From assembly GCA_963756425.1 (NCBI GenBank), contig CAVWNW010000007.1:186001-250000 (forward strand): 64,000 nucleotides of DNA, read 5' to 3'. Both the position numbers and the translations under genes were made by a program. The DNA is from DASQUK01 sp963756425 (lineage in GTDB: Bacteria; Actinomycetota; Acidimicrobiia; Acidimicrobiales; VFJN01). This document shows positions 8,248 through 16,370 of this stretch, piece after piece (the first letter of the stretch is position 1; every line of letters begins with the position of its first letter). The notes beneath the pieces are model-generated. The model was not told the DNA's origin. It saw only the letters and a program-made list of their open reading frames with translations, and did no database searches.

Positions 8248-9446
8248 TCACGCTGGCGCCGTGCCCCGTGCTCGGATGGGAAGAGCCTCGTGGAGGCCCT
8301 TGCGTGAGCTGATCCCGAGCTTGGTGAAGACCTTCCGCAGGTGCCATTCGACGGTGCGGGCGCTGATGTAGAGCTGTGCGCCGATCTCCGTGTTCGTGTG
8401 CCCCGCCCGGGCGAGCCGTGCGATCTGCTCCTCCTGGGGGGTGAGCTCGTCGCGCGTGTCCTCTCGGCGTCTGCGCACCGTCTCGCCGGTGGCCAGCAGC
8501 TCGTGGCGCGCGCGCTCGGCGAATGCCTCCATGCCCATCGCGGCAAGCATGTCCTGGGCGGTGCGCAGCTGCTCGCGGGCATCGACGCGGCGATTCCGGC
8601 GGCGCAGCCACTCGCCGTAGAGCAGATGGGCCCGGGCGAGCTCGGGACGGAGCCGGGTGCGGCTCAGGCGGCCGATCGCCTCGCGATACGAGTCCTCGGC
8701 GGCATCGCCGTCGCTCAGCAGTGCCCGCGAGCGGGCCTCGATTCCCAGGGCCCACTCGGTCCCGGCGGCAGCCGCCGCCTCCGCCAAGCGCTGAGAGCAC
8801 CGACGCCAAGGGAGGTCTTCCCGCTCCGACTACTCGCCTCGATCAGCTCGGGCAGCGCCCAAGCGGAGAGAAACAGCTCGGGCGTGTCGTCGCTCGCCAC
8901 CTGGGCTGCAGCGAGCGCCTGCTCGTAGCGGCCGAGGCCGTTGAACAGGATTGCGGCCACCCACTGGGCGTATTGGACGCCGATTCCCTGGCCACCGGCA
9001 TTGGCGTCGTTGATCGTGGCCTCGATCAGTGCCAGTGCATCGTGTTCCCGTCCCCGTAGGGCGGCAAGCAGCATGGCGCTGTACGGCGCGATGCGGGTCT
9101 CGGTGGCCTCGGTGACGGCATCGGCCTCCGCGATCACGTCCGCGGCCCTCGCGAAGTCACCCCGCCACGTGACGAGAATGGCGAATGCGGTCAGGTCGAT
9201 CGGCAGTCGGGCGAGCGCACCGGCGTCACGGGCGAGCTGGAGCTGGCGGGTGTTGATCGCGTGCCACGTCTCGTCGTCCCAGAGCACGTTGCACGGAACC
9301 GTCGTCAACCAGCCCCAGCGGAAGTTCTCATCCGTGGAGACCCCGTCGGCGGCAAAGGCGGCCGCCGCCCGCCTGAGCATCGGTGCTGCCCTGGCGCGTC
9401 CCTCGGTGATCAGCAGCGCCAACCCATCCAGCAGCAAGCTGGCCAC
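8248..9446 (-). pseudogene. C-terminal half of a LuxR-LAL regulator, frameshifted
   Basis: From a GTG at 9446 the frame encodes typical LAL helical-repeat sequence (LLLDGLALLITEGRA, WDDETWH, GLGRYEQALAAAQ) up to about 8800. One frame change there continues into LAEAAAAAGTEWALGIEARSRALL and a complete LuxR helix-turn-helix (ELTPQEEQIARLARAG, TVEWHLRKVFTKLGIS), stopping at 8248. The AAA ATPase half of such about 900-residue proteins is absent; its place is taken by the HAD gene. The GTG overlaps the HAD stop (TAGTG), so the remnant could still be translated. With the indel the HTH would be lost unless the shift is a sequencing error. Confidence 0.75.
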
Positions 9447-10099
9447 TACTTGCCGGGGTCGATGACGCCCACAGCCAGTCCTGAGAGGTCGGGGACGACG
9501 GCGTCCGCGCTCGCTAGGACCTCGGGGTCGGGCGCGAACGCGGCTCGGGGCGCCGCCACGACGCGCATGCCGGCCGCCCGGGCGGCCAGGAGCCCGTTGG
9601 TCGAGTCCTCGATGGCGGCGCACCGCGCGGGCGAGACGCCCAGCCGGCGGCTGACCTCGAGGTAGACGTCCGGGGCCGGCTTGCCGCGCGCCACCTCCTC
9701 GGACGAGACGGTGGTGGCGAAGTAGGCGTCCAGCCCGGTCACACGCAACACGATGTCGATCAGGGGCCGGTTGGCCGACGAGGCCAGCCCGAGGGGCCAG
9801 CGAGCCGCAAGGCGGTGCACGGCGTCCACGGCACCGGGAAGGAGCGGTACCCCGTCCCGGTAGCGCGCCGCCATGTCGTCGACGACGCCCCGGATGATGT
9901 CGGATTCGGGGAGCTCGACCCCCAGCGTGGCAGCCATGAAGTGCGCCCACTCACCCGAGCTCATGCCCATCATCGTCCGCTGGGCATCGGTGCTCCACCG
10001 CCCCCCATTGGCGGTCGCGAAGCTGCGGCGGACGTCCTCCCACAGCGGCTCGGAATCGACGAGCACGCCGTCCAGATCGAAGATCACGGCGTCGATCAC
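9446..10099 (-). CDS. HAD-family hydrolase, beta-phosphoglucomutase-like
   Basis: This 217-residue HAD phosphatase/phosphomutase has motif I FDLDGVLVDSE (nucleophile and acid Asp), motif II LGLASSANRP, a Lys in GKPAPDVYLE and motif IV AAIEDSTNG. An inserted four-helix cap after motif I marks subclass I, as in sugar-phosphate phosphatases and beta-phosphoglucomutase. It would hydrolyse or isomerise a small phosphate ester in the cytosol; the substrate is unknown. Its stop is joined to the LAL remnant by a TAGTG overlap. The 250 bases upstream (10100-10352), before the LLM gene, hold no feature I can support. Confidence 0.88.
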   Translation of the reverse strand: MIDAVIFDLDGVLVDSEPLWEDVRRSFATANGGRWSTDAQRTMMGMSSGEWAHFMAATLGVELPESDIIRGVVDDMAARYRDGVPLLPGAVDAVHRLAARWPLGLASSANRPLIDIVLRVTGLDAYFATTVSSEEVARGKPAPDVYLEVSRRLGVSPARCAAIEDSTNGLLAARAAGMRVVAAPRAAFAPDPEVLASADAVVPDLSGLAVGVIDPGK

Positions 10100-10352
10100 C
10101 GTCGTGGGCCTCGTGCGGGCATGTCCCCCTCCGTTCAGGTCGTCGGCGGCACCGGGGTCGCCGGCTCGGCGCCCGATGATGACATTGGCTACGCGCCGAC
10201 CTGACCGACATCGAGTTCTCGTCCGGCTGGTCGGCGGGCAAGCGGCTTGAACCAGGGCTGCTGGTCAACGAGACGCTGATCGAGGCACGGCGCTCCGTGA
10301 CGCCGGCGCGTCGGCGAGGTAGGCCGCGGGACATCGGAGCCCTCGGCTCGCC

Positions 10353-11228
10353 TCAACCGCGGGCGGGCTCGCTTCCGAGGACGTCGGCGACCGCCGCCAG
10401 GTAGTCGATGTGGCCGTCGATCGAGCCGATCCCCAGGTCCATCGTGAGGACCGCAGCGTGTGTCCCGCCGGCTTCGTCCCACGCCGCGATCTTGGCGGCG
10501 ACCGCCTCGGGGCCCTGCCTGCTCATGACCACGCATTCGCCGCCGAAGCGTTCGACGGGCCTGCCTGCCTCGGCGACCCGGTCGCGTATCCGGTCCCAGG
10601 CACCGATCACGTTTTCCGTCCGGCCACCGAAGATGAAGCCGTCGCCGATGCGCGCCGCCCGCTGATACGCGGCGTCGCCGTAGCCGCCCAGCCAGATCGG
10701 GATGGGGCGTGTGGGCTTGGGGGCGATCGTCGCGCGGTCGACGCGGTCGAATCGTCCGGTGAAATCGACGACCGGCTCCGCCCACAAGCGGCGCAGGAGC
10801 GCGATCTGCTCTTCCTCGCGAGCGCCCCGGGTGCGGAAGTCCTGGCCCAGAGCCTCGTACTCGACGTAGTTCCAGCCGATGCCGACGCCCAGGCGCAACC
10901 GGCCCCCTGACAGGAGGTCGACGTCGGCGGCCTGCCTGGCGACGAGGGCGGTCTGGCGCTGCGGCAGGATCACGACGCCGGTGATGAAGCCGATGCGCTC
11001 GGTCATCGCGGCGAGGTAGGCGAACATCACCAGCGGGTCGTGGAACGGATCGCGCTCGGTGTAGGGACCGACCAACGGTGGGTCCCGGTCCTCGTGCACC
11101 GCGCCGAGCACGTGGTCGTAGGCGAGCAGATGATCGAAGCCGAGGTCCTCGGTCGCCCGGCCGATGCGGCGCACGGCCTCCGGGTCACCGCCGAGCTCGA
11201 TCTGCGGATAGACGACACCGATCTGCAT
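10353..11228 (-). CDS. LLM-class F420-dependent oxidoreductase
   Basis: This 291-residue protein has the luciferase-like monooxygenase TIM-barrel signature: MQIGVVYPQIELGGDPEAVR at the N-terminus, GFDHLLAYDHV, ITGVVILPQRQTALVARQAA, DLLSGGRLRLGVGIGWN and PIPIWLGGYG. These segments match the F420-using actinobacterial branch (TIGR03619-like). It would move hydride between coenzyme F420 and an unknown substrate. It is a single gene with the next gene divergent, leaving about 120 bases of shared control sequence. There is no signal peptide and the length is normal. FMN instead of F420 is possible, but less usual for this sequence type. Confidence 0.85.
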   Translation of the reverse strand: MQIGVVYPQIELGGDPEAVRRIGRATEDLGFDHLLAYDHVLGAVHEDRDPPLVGPYTERDPFHDPLVMFAYLAAMTERIGFITGVVILPQRQTALVARQAADVDLLSGGRLRLGVGIGWNYVEYEALGQDFRTRGAREEEQIALLRRLWAEPVVDFTGRFDRVDRATIAPKPTRPIPIWLGGYGDAAYQRAARIGDGFIFGGRTENVIGAWDRIRDRVAEAGRPVERFGGECVVMSRQGPEAVAAKIAAWDEAGGTHAAVLTMDLGIGSIDGHIDYLAAVADVLGSEPARG

Positions 11229-11351
11229 CGCCTCACCCTGCCACGAACGCCGGGTCGGTTCACCGGATGCTTCGGCGCATGGTTTCCGTCACGAGTTGGC
11301 ATCCTGTGACGGACGGGGCCCGTCGTCGGGGCCCAGCCCAGGAGGTATCCA

Positions 11352-11774
11352 GTGGTCGCCGACCAGCCGCCGGCCCGGCATCTGTTGCGGGCGAAGGACC
11401 TGGCCGATCGCCGGTACGCCGATGCGCTGAGCGTCGCCGACATGGCACGGGCCGCCCACCTGTCGCCTGCGCACTTCAGCCGGCAGTTCCGGCGTGTGTT
11501 CGGCGAGTCGCCCCACCGGTACCTCCTCACGCGGCGGCTCGAGCGGGCCGCGGCGTTGCTGCGCACGACCGACTGGTCGGTGGCAGATGTGTGCATGGCC
11601 GTGGGGCTGACCAGCCTCGGGTCGTTCACCACCAGCTTCGGGCGCATGTTCGGGAAGACGCCGACCGCCTACCGGGCGAGCGTCCCACCGGCGGCCGCGT
11701 GGGCCATGGTTCCCGCCTGCGTCCTGCGGGCGAACGGCCGCCCCCGACACCGCACATTTCGAGAAGACGGCTGA
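11352..11774 (+). CDS. AraC-family helix-turn-helix regulator, short form
   Basis: This 140-residue protein is almost only an AraC DNA-binding domain: ADALSVADMARAAHLSPAHFSRQFRRVFGE (first HTH) and WSVADVCMAVGLTSLGSFTTSFGRMFGKTP (second HTH). The usual N-terminal effector domain is absent. A GTG start at 11352 is preceded by ggaggt 6 bases upstream. A VOC protein follows 73 bases downstream. In actinobacteria this short AraC plus VOC pair recurs, and the regulator probably controls its neighbour, an inference from context. Confidence 0.85.
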   Translation: MVADQPPARHLLRAKDLADRRYADALSVADMARAAHLSPAHFSRQFRRVFGESPHRYLLTRRLERAAALLRTTDWSVADVCMAVGLTSLGSFTTSFGRMFGKTPTAYRASVPPAAAWAMVPACVLRANGRPRHRTFREDG

Positions 11775-11847
11775 CCCGGCCGTCCGTAGCGTCCTGGGCG
11801 AGAAGCGGATCGCTCGATCGAGGGTCGATCACGACGAGGAGGCAACG

Positions 11848-12273
11848 ATGCTGCGGATCGCGAACGCTCAGGTCTGGGTGCACGACCAGGACGAGGCCCT
11901 GGCGTTCTACACCGACAAGGTCGGCATGGAGGTTCGCGCCGACGTGACCCTGCCCGAGCTGGGGTTTCGCTGGCTGACCGTGGGGCCTGCGGGCCAGCCC
12001 GACGTCTCGATCGTGCTCATGGCCGTGCCCGGCCCGCCGGTGATGGACGAGGAGACGGCTGAGCAGGTGCGCAACCTCACGGCCAAGGGCTTCGCCAGCA
12101 CTGTGTTCCTCACCACCGACGACTGCCAGGCCGCCTACGGGGAGATGGTCGCCCGAGGCGTCGAGTTCACCGATGCCCCGGAGAAGCGGCCCTACGGCAT
12201 CGACGCCGGCTTCCGCGACGTGTCCGGCAACTCGCTCCGCCTCACGCAGCTGATCGACTTCCCGCCGAGCTGA
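11848..12273 (+). CDS. VOC-family (glyoxalase/dioxygenase-like) protein
   Basis: This 141-residue single-domain VOC protein has two beta-alpha-beta-beta-beta repeats: LRIANAQVWVHDQDEALAFYTDKVGMEV and, in the second half, GFASTVFLTTDDCQAAYGEMVARGVEF and FRDVSGNSLRLTQ. Metal ligands are not obvious at all canonical positions, so it may bind a ligand rather than catalyse. A strong gaggagg lies before the ATG. It follows the short AraC regulator in the same direction and is probably controlled by it. It differs from the mercury-linked VOC gene at 4414, which carries an extra cysteine domain. Confidence 0.82.
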   Translation: MLRIANAQVWVHDQDEALAFYTDKVGMEVRADVTLPELGFRWLTVGPAGQPDVSIVLMAVPGPPVMDEETAEQVRNLTAKGFASTVFLTTDDCQAAYGEMVARGVEFTDAPEKRPYGIDAGFRDVSGNSLRLTQLIDFPPS

Positions 12274-12365
12274 TCGTCCGCCGGAACCCGTCGACGACCG
12301 AGGCGTCCCGCGGCGGCGATGTCCCGGCGTGGACGGGTCCGGCGGCGGGCCCGTGACTTCCGGGC

Positions 12366-12548
12366 GACGTGGCGCGACTGTGCAGCAAGCAGCGTGACAG
12401 CGGCCCGCTCCACGCGACGATGTTCCCGATCGGCCGCATGGGCCGGCCCGAGGAACTGGTCGCGGCGGTGCGGTACCTGTGCTCTGACGACGCGCGCTAC
12501 GTGACCGGCACCATGCTCGTCCTCGACGGCGGATACACGGCGCAATAG
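12366..12548 (+). pseudogene. C-terminal fragment of an SDR oxidoreductase
   Basis: From 12366 one frame reads DVARLCSKQRDSGPLHAT and then MFPIGRMGRPEELVAAVRYL, CSDDARYVTG and LVLDGGYTAQ before TAG at 12548. This is the diagnostic last 60 residues of classical short-chain dehydrogenases, with the GRMGRPEE and VTG.xLVLDGG motifs. The Rossmann half and the catalytic Tyr-Lys are missing upstream. An ATG at 12420 gives a 42-residue frame, but no functional enzyme is possible. It is a remnant left by deletion. Confidence 0.7.
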
Positions 12549-12611
12549 GCCGGCGCGACGGCGTTCAGGGCACGGCGTCGGCCCCGGGGGTGTCCCACCT
12601 GCGTGACGGTC

Positions 12612-12630
12612 GTCACACCTCTTGTGTGAC
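12612..12630. promoter_or_regulatory. palindromic operator candidate before sigma factor gene
   Basis: A perfect 7-bp inverted repeat GTCACAC-N5-GTGTGAC lies 82 bases before the sigma factor start. Two more GTGAC half-sites flank it (near 12603 and 12633), so the pentamer occurs four times within 35 bases. This clustering looks like a binding site for a dimeric or cooperative regulator of the sigma gene at 12712. The hairpin could instead terminate the SDR remnant transcript. Confidence 0.45.
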
Positions 12631-12711
12631 TCGTGACGCTGAGGCAATGCGTCAGCCCGCACATCATGCTGCTCGACGGCGATACGACAGCATCCGACAG
12701 AAGGATGAAGC

Positions 12712-13302
12712 GTGGGCCACACGAGCCACCGGCGTGGGAGACACCGCCTGCTCGGAACCGACGAGCTCGTCCGCTCCTTCATCGGGGGCGACATGGACGC
12801 GCTCGACGAGCTCGTCAGACGCCACCGACAGGTTCCACTCGGCGCGGCGCGCCGCCACCTGCGCTCGAGCGCCGAGGTCGAGGATGTTGCCCAGGAGACC
12901 TGGTTCCGCTTCACGCTGCACGCCGCCGATATCCGGGAGCCGGCGCACCTCGCCGGCTGGCTCTGGGTGACGGCAGCCAACGAGGCGCGTCGCCAGCGAA
13001 GGCGCGCAGATCGTCAGCGGCTGGTCGACAGCTTCGACGATCTGTCCGTGCATCAGCCCGAGGACCAGGCCTTCACGACGTCGGACTGCCGCGCCGCCGT
13101 CCGGCGAGCCGTATGCGCTCGGTTGAACGACGGCGAGCGGGAACTGCTGGCCCTGCTCATGGACGCGCGCGGCCTCGACTATCGGCAGATCTCGCGCGTG
13201 TCTGTCCGTCCCGTGGGCGGCATCGGCCCGACCCGCGCCCGGATCATTCGCAAGCTCCAATCCCATCCCGACGTCGCGAGGCTGTGCGGCGCCGCCGCTT
13301 GA
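12712..13302 (+). CDS. ECF-type RNA polymerase sigma factor
   Basis: This 196-residue protein has region 2 (ELVRSFIGGDMDALDELVRRHR, then AEVEDVAQETWFRF, the DVAQET core-binding motif) and a region 4 (DGERELLALLMDARGLDYRQISRVSVRPVGG). The region 4 helix-turn-helix is divergent: it reads VRPVGGIGPTRARIIRKL instead of the usual GTVKSRLHRAR. It would direct RNA polymerase to a small regulon. No anti-sigma gene is adjacent; a small protein follows 114 bases later. The GTG start has only a weak Shine-Dalgarno. The upstream palindrome cluster suggests regulated expression. Confidence 0.8.
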   Translation: MGHTSHRRGRHRLLGTDELVRSFIGGDMDALDELVRRHRQVPLGAARRHLRSSAEVEDVAQETWFRFTLHAADIREPAHLAGWLWVTAANEARRQRRRADRQRLVDSFDDLSVHQPEDQAFTTSDCRAAVRRAVCARLNDGERELLALLMDARGLDYRQISRVSVRPVGGIGPTRARIIRKLQSHPDVARLCGAAA

Positions 13303-13416
13303 CCGGAGCGATCGCAACCACGATTGACGGGCGCTGGGCCGTAGGGGGACGCAGACTGGTTCGCGCCGGCCGCCAGTGGGTACATGGCGGGCAACGCGAC
13401 GAGTGCAGGAGGTCCG

Positions 13417-13620
13417 ATGGCCGCTCAGCCCACGCATCACATGCAGGTCGAAGCCGACGACGGTCGCGACGTCGTGTTCGCCTGTCCCGAAGTTGACTGT
13501 GGACGACGCTTCCTGCTCCGTCGCACTGGCGGCTACATGGTCCTGAACCGCGGCGACGTCAACGTTCGCCACGTCGGGGGCACCGGGAGCGTCTCGCTCT
13601 CGGCAGACATCGGGCAATAG
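13417..13620 (+). CDS. small hypothetical protein downstream of sigma factor
   Basis: A gcaggagg Shine-Dalgarno precedes ATG 13417, which I prefer to the in-frame ATG at 13384. The 67-residue product has a central beta-rich part: VFACPEVDCGRRFLLRRTGG with Cys residues spaced CPEVDC, then YMVLNRGDVNVRHVGGTGSVSLS. The CxxxxC and the shape suggest a small zinc-ribbon or beta-barrel fold. It follows the sigma factor in the same direction and could be its partner, but no family is recognised. A strong hairpin ends the transcript. Confidence 0.55.
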   Translation: MAAQPTHHMQVEADDGRDVVFACPEVDCGRRFLLRRTGGYMVLNRGDVNVRHVGGTGSVSLSADIGQ

Positions 13621-13643
13621 GCCGGTGAGCGGGCGCCGGCGAA

Positions 13644-13669
13644 GCGTCACCGGGACCGCCCGGTGACGC
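13644..13669. terminator. strong hairpin terminator between convergent genes
   Basis: A perfect 11-bp inverted repeat, GCGTCACCGGG (13644-13654) and CCCGGTGACGC (13659-13669), has a tetraloop ACCG. It lies between two converging genes ending at 13620 and 13683, so it can stop transcription from both sides. No T-tract follows. Confidence 0.75.
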
Positions 13670-13682
13670 CCGCCAGTACTGG

Positions 13683-14198
13683 TCAAACAGGGCTCTCCAC
13701 CTTGAAGGCGGGACCTTGGTTGAAGCCGATGATGTCGAACCCTGGCTGGCCGAGGGTCGAGTCGAGGAAGACGGTCACCAGGCTGAGGTAGGTGCCGGAC
13801 GGGTTACCGCCGGGATCCTCCTCGGGCAACAGGCCCGCTGGGACCTGAAGCGTGTGCCGCCACTCGTAGACGGGCACGGCCCCGTTCGGGGTCGGCACGG
13901 ACGAGATGATGGCGTTCGCCTTGGGCTCCTGACCGGCCGCCAGCCTCACCTCGGGCCCTGGACCGATGGATTCGGCATAGGCCGCGACGTCCCACTGGTC
14001 GCTCAGCGCAGCCATGTAGAGGGGCACTTGCGTCCCGGTCAGCTTCCACGACACGTGGATGCTGAACGGCCGCTGGGTGTCGAGGACGAGGTTGGGGACG
14101 TGTCCAGCGATCGCCGGATCGTCCAGAACGACATCGGTGAACTCACCCCGGAACAGATCGGGGACGAGCTCGGGGTCGAATTGGGTCTGCATGGCCAT
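13683..14198 (-). CDS. hypothetical protein, beta-rich
   Basis: This 171-residue protein starts at ATG 14198 after ggagag. It contains FDPELVPDLFRGEFTDVVLD, then a run of predicted strands (FSIHVSWKLTG, VYEWRHTLQVPAG, GTYLSLVTVFLDS, FDIIGFNQGPAFKVE). There is no signal peptide, membrane segment or known catalytic motif. The alternating strand pattern and aromatic residues resemble an immunoglobulin-like or jelly-roll sandwich. The family is not recognised. It is transcribed alone, divergent from the BTAD regulator at 14328 with 129 bases between them, so joint control is possible. Confidence 0.55.
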   Translation of the reverse strand: MAMQTQFDPELVPDLFRGEFTDVVLDDPAIAGHVPNLVLDTQRPFSIHVSWKLTGTQVPLYMAALSDQWDVAAYAESIGPGPEVRLAAGQEPKANAIISSVPTPNGAVPVYEWRHTLQVPAGLLPEEDPGGNPSGTYLSLVTVFLDSTLGQPGFDIIGFNQGPAFKVESPV

Positions 14199-14327
14199 GG
14201 TCTCTCCGTTCGTCGGTTGCCAAGCACCGGGCGATGGGGCACGTCCACGGGCCACGCCGCCCAGGTTTCGGTGTAGGGGCGTGCGCTGAGCCAGCTCTGA
14301 GCCAGCACTTAGCGGCCGCCAAAAGGG

Positions 14328-16301
14328 GTGAAAGGCGCGGTGTCACGCGATCGCGCGTATTTGTCCCTTCGACGCGTGCTCTTGAATCACGAGGATCGAT
14401 GCCTGGCCGAAGGAGCGCCTGTGCTGGCTGCGATGTGGACCCCACCCCTTCCCGGCACCGCGCCGGTTCTCGGCCCGTGGCGGGCAGGGTGGTGTGCCGG
14501 TGATGCCGGCGGTGGGCCGGCGATGGTCGTGATGGGAGGCCCACGAGGCGCGATCGCAGGGGAGACGGTGGCCGCACTGCTGGCAGCAGACGGGCTCCTC
14601 GACGGCTGTGCCTGGCTCCGCGTGGAGCCCGCGCTACGCGACCCGGCTCTGCTCGGCCACGCCCTGGCGCAGGCGGTGGGGCGACGGCACCCGGCGGCCG
14701 CCCTCGCCCTGTCGCACCGCTTGGCTGGCGTCGTGCCCGAGCTCGACGCCGTGGTCGCCGCCGTCGCTGGGGCACCCGATCGGCCGTCGGTTGTGGTGCT
14801 CGAGGACGGCGGCAAGGGCGGGCCGTCGCACGTCCTTGGGCGCGTGGCCGCGGCCTGGGCCAGTTGTTCGGGCACACCGTTGGTGGTGCTGGTCCACGGG
14901 CGTGTGCCTCGGTCGCTCCGCCCCTGGCTTGTTCCGCTACCCGGCCCGGCGGTGAGCCCGGCTGAAGCGTCGCCTCTGAGCCCGTCGGCGATCGACAAGT
15001 TGGCACGGCTGACGGAGAGCCGCCCCGCGGTGGCGGCGGACGTCGCGGCCGCGGCGGCCGCGTGGCGGGACACCGACCTGAACCGCGTGATCGCCCGAGC
15101 GCGCTCCCTCGGTGGGCTCCTCGCAGGGGTGAGCGAGCACCTGATCGGAAGGGCGTCGCCCGCGTTGCTGTCCACTCTGACGTCGGCCGCCCGGTTCGGT
15201 GCGTGGCACAGTCGTTTCGGCGATGTGAGCGGCGTCGGTGATGGCGGGGCCGACGCTCCCGGCCCCAGCGCATCGCTGCGCCCGTGGCTCGTGGCGCTCG
15301 AGGACGGGTGGCACGCCGTCCGCCCGGTGTGGTGGCAGCCGCTTGCTCGCGCCGTGGATCGCTCGGCCGGCCGCCGCCGGTTCACCAGTCGTCCCGCCCT
15401 GGCGCCGCCGCGGTGGCCAGCGGACGCCACGACCTGGGCAACGCAGCTGGCCCCGGGCCGGGACCACATCGACCAGACGGACCGGGGCGCCAGGGGCGGC
15501 CACGAAGGCAAGGGGTGCGTGGTGATCGTCCGCTTGCTCGGTGACTTCGAGCTGACCGTCGACGGACGGCGCACGACGACGTGGCACGGCCAGCTTGGTC
15601 CGACGCTGATGAAGTTCCTGCTGGCCCAGCCCAACCGAGCATGCGCTCGCGACGTCCTGCTCGAGCAGTTCTGGCCGGGCGTTGACCCCGATGTAGCTCG
15701 CAACCGCCTGCATGTCGCACTGAGCAGTGTCCGCCGGGCGCTCGCGGCCGTGGCCGACGCCCCGCTCGTCGAGTTCTGCGACGGCTTCTACCGCATTGCG
15801 CCGGTCCACCGCGTCGAAACCGACGTCGCGCGCTTCGGCGCCCTGGTCGAGGCGGGCCGCAGCGCCGAGATCGATGACCGGCTCGACGAGGCCGCCGCCC
15901 TCTACCGGCGGGCGGCCGTTACCTACACGGGGGAGTTCCTGGCCGACAGCCCTTACGACGACTGGACGATGCTGCCCCGCGAGGAGCTCCGCATGGCCTA
16001 TGTCGACCTGCTCGACCGCTGGTCGGGAGTGCTCGCTGCCGCCGGCCGCGAGTCCGAATGCGTGGAGGTCGGTCGGCTCGTCCTGCGGCAGGACCCCTGC
16101 CGCGAGGACTTCCACCGGCTGATCATGCGGTGCCAGGCACGGTTCGGCCGAACCAGCGAGGCATTGCGACAGTACGAACGTTGTCGGCTTGCACTGCGCG
16201 AAGCGCTGGGCGTGGAGCCCTCCGCTCCGACGCAGGCGCTCGCCCGCTCGCTGCGCGAGGGGATGCAACGTGTGCCGACGGCTCAGCTGAGCTACTCATG
16301 A
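14328..16301 (+). CDS. BTAD-domain regulator with degenerate N-terminal NTPase
   Basis: This 657-residue protein has an unusual order. Residues about 60-370 resemble a MalT-like STAND NTPase: a strand-loop GGPRGAIAGET where a P-loop should be but without the Walker Lys, then VVVLEDGG like Walker B, and LVVLVHGR like sensor 1. The C-terminal third is a SARP-type domain: a winged helix (VIVRLLGDFELTVDGRRTTT, LLAQPNRACARDVLLEQFWPG) and a bacterial transcriptional activation domain ending RQYERCRLALREALGVEPS. The DNA-binding part is thus C-terminal, whereas AfsR/SARP proteins carry it N-terminally. GTG 14328 is used; GTG 14340 fits a Shine-Dalgarno slightly better. Confidence 0.75.
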   Translation: MKGAVSRDRAYLSLRRVLLNHEDRCLAEGAPVLAAMWTPPLPGTAPVLGPWRAGWCAGDAGGGPAMVVMGGPRGAIAGETVAALLAADGLLDGCAWLRVEPALRDPALLGHALAQAVGRRHPAAALALSHRLAGVVPELDAVVAAVAGAPDRPSVVVLEDGGKGGPSHVLGRVAAAWASCSGTPLVVLVHGRVPRSLRPWLVPLPGPAVSPAEASPLSPSAIDKLARLTESRPAVAADVAAAAAAWRDTDLNRVIARARSLGGLLAGVSEHLIGRASPALLSTLTSAARFGAWHSRFGDVSGVGDGGADAPGPSASLRPWLVALEDGWHAVRPVWWQPLARAVDRSAGRRRFTSRPALAPPRWPADATTWATQLAPGRDHIDQTDRGARGGHEGKGCVVIVRLLGDFELTVDGRRTTTWHGQLGPTLMKFLLAQPNRACARDVLLEQFWPGVDPDVARNRLHVALSSVRRALAAVADAPLVEFCDGFYRIAPVHRVETDVARFGALVEAGRSAEIDDRLDEAAALYRRAAVTYTGEFLADSPYDDWTMLPREELRMAYVDLLDRWSGVLAAAGRESECVEVGRLVLRQDPCREDFHRLIMRCQARFGRTSEALRQYERCRLALREALGVEPSAPTQALARSLREGMQRVPTAQLSYS

Positions 16302-16327
16302 TCGGCACGACGCGCCCGGGGGCCCGG

Positions 16328-16342
16328 GGCCGCGTCGCGGCC
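16328..16342. terminator. GC-rich hairpin between convergent genes
   Basis: Perfect 7-bp arms GGCCGCG and CGCGGCC flank a single T, within a wider GC-palindromic stretch (16317-16370). It lies between the end of the BTAD regulator and the converging sulfotransferase gene. Terminator use is plausible but not certain because such GC palindromes occur by chance in this genome. Confidence 0.4.
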
Positions 16343-16370
16343 GGGCACCGGCCGCACCGCCACCGGCGGC

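Noticed and set aside
10100..10352. A possible coding remnant reading LTDIEFSSGWSAGKRLEPG on the plus strand
   Set aside because: It is too short, without a start, and not recognisable as part of any family.
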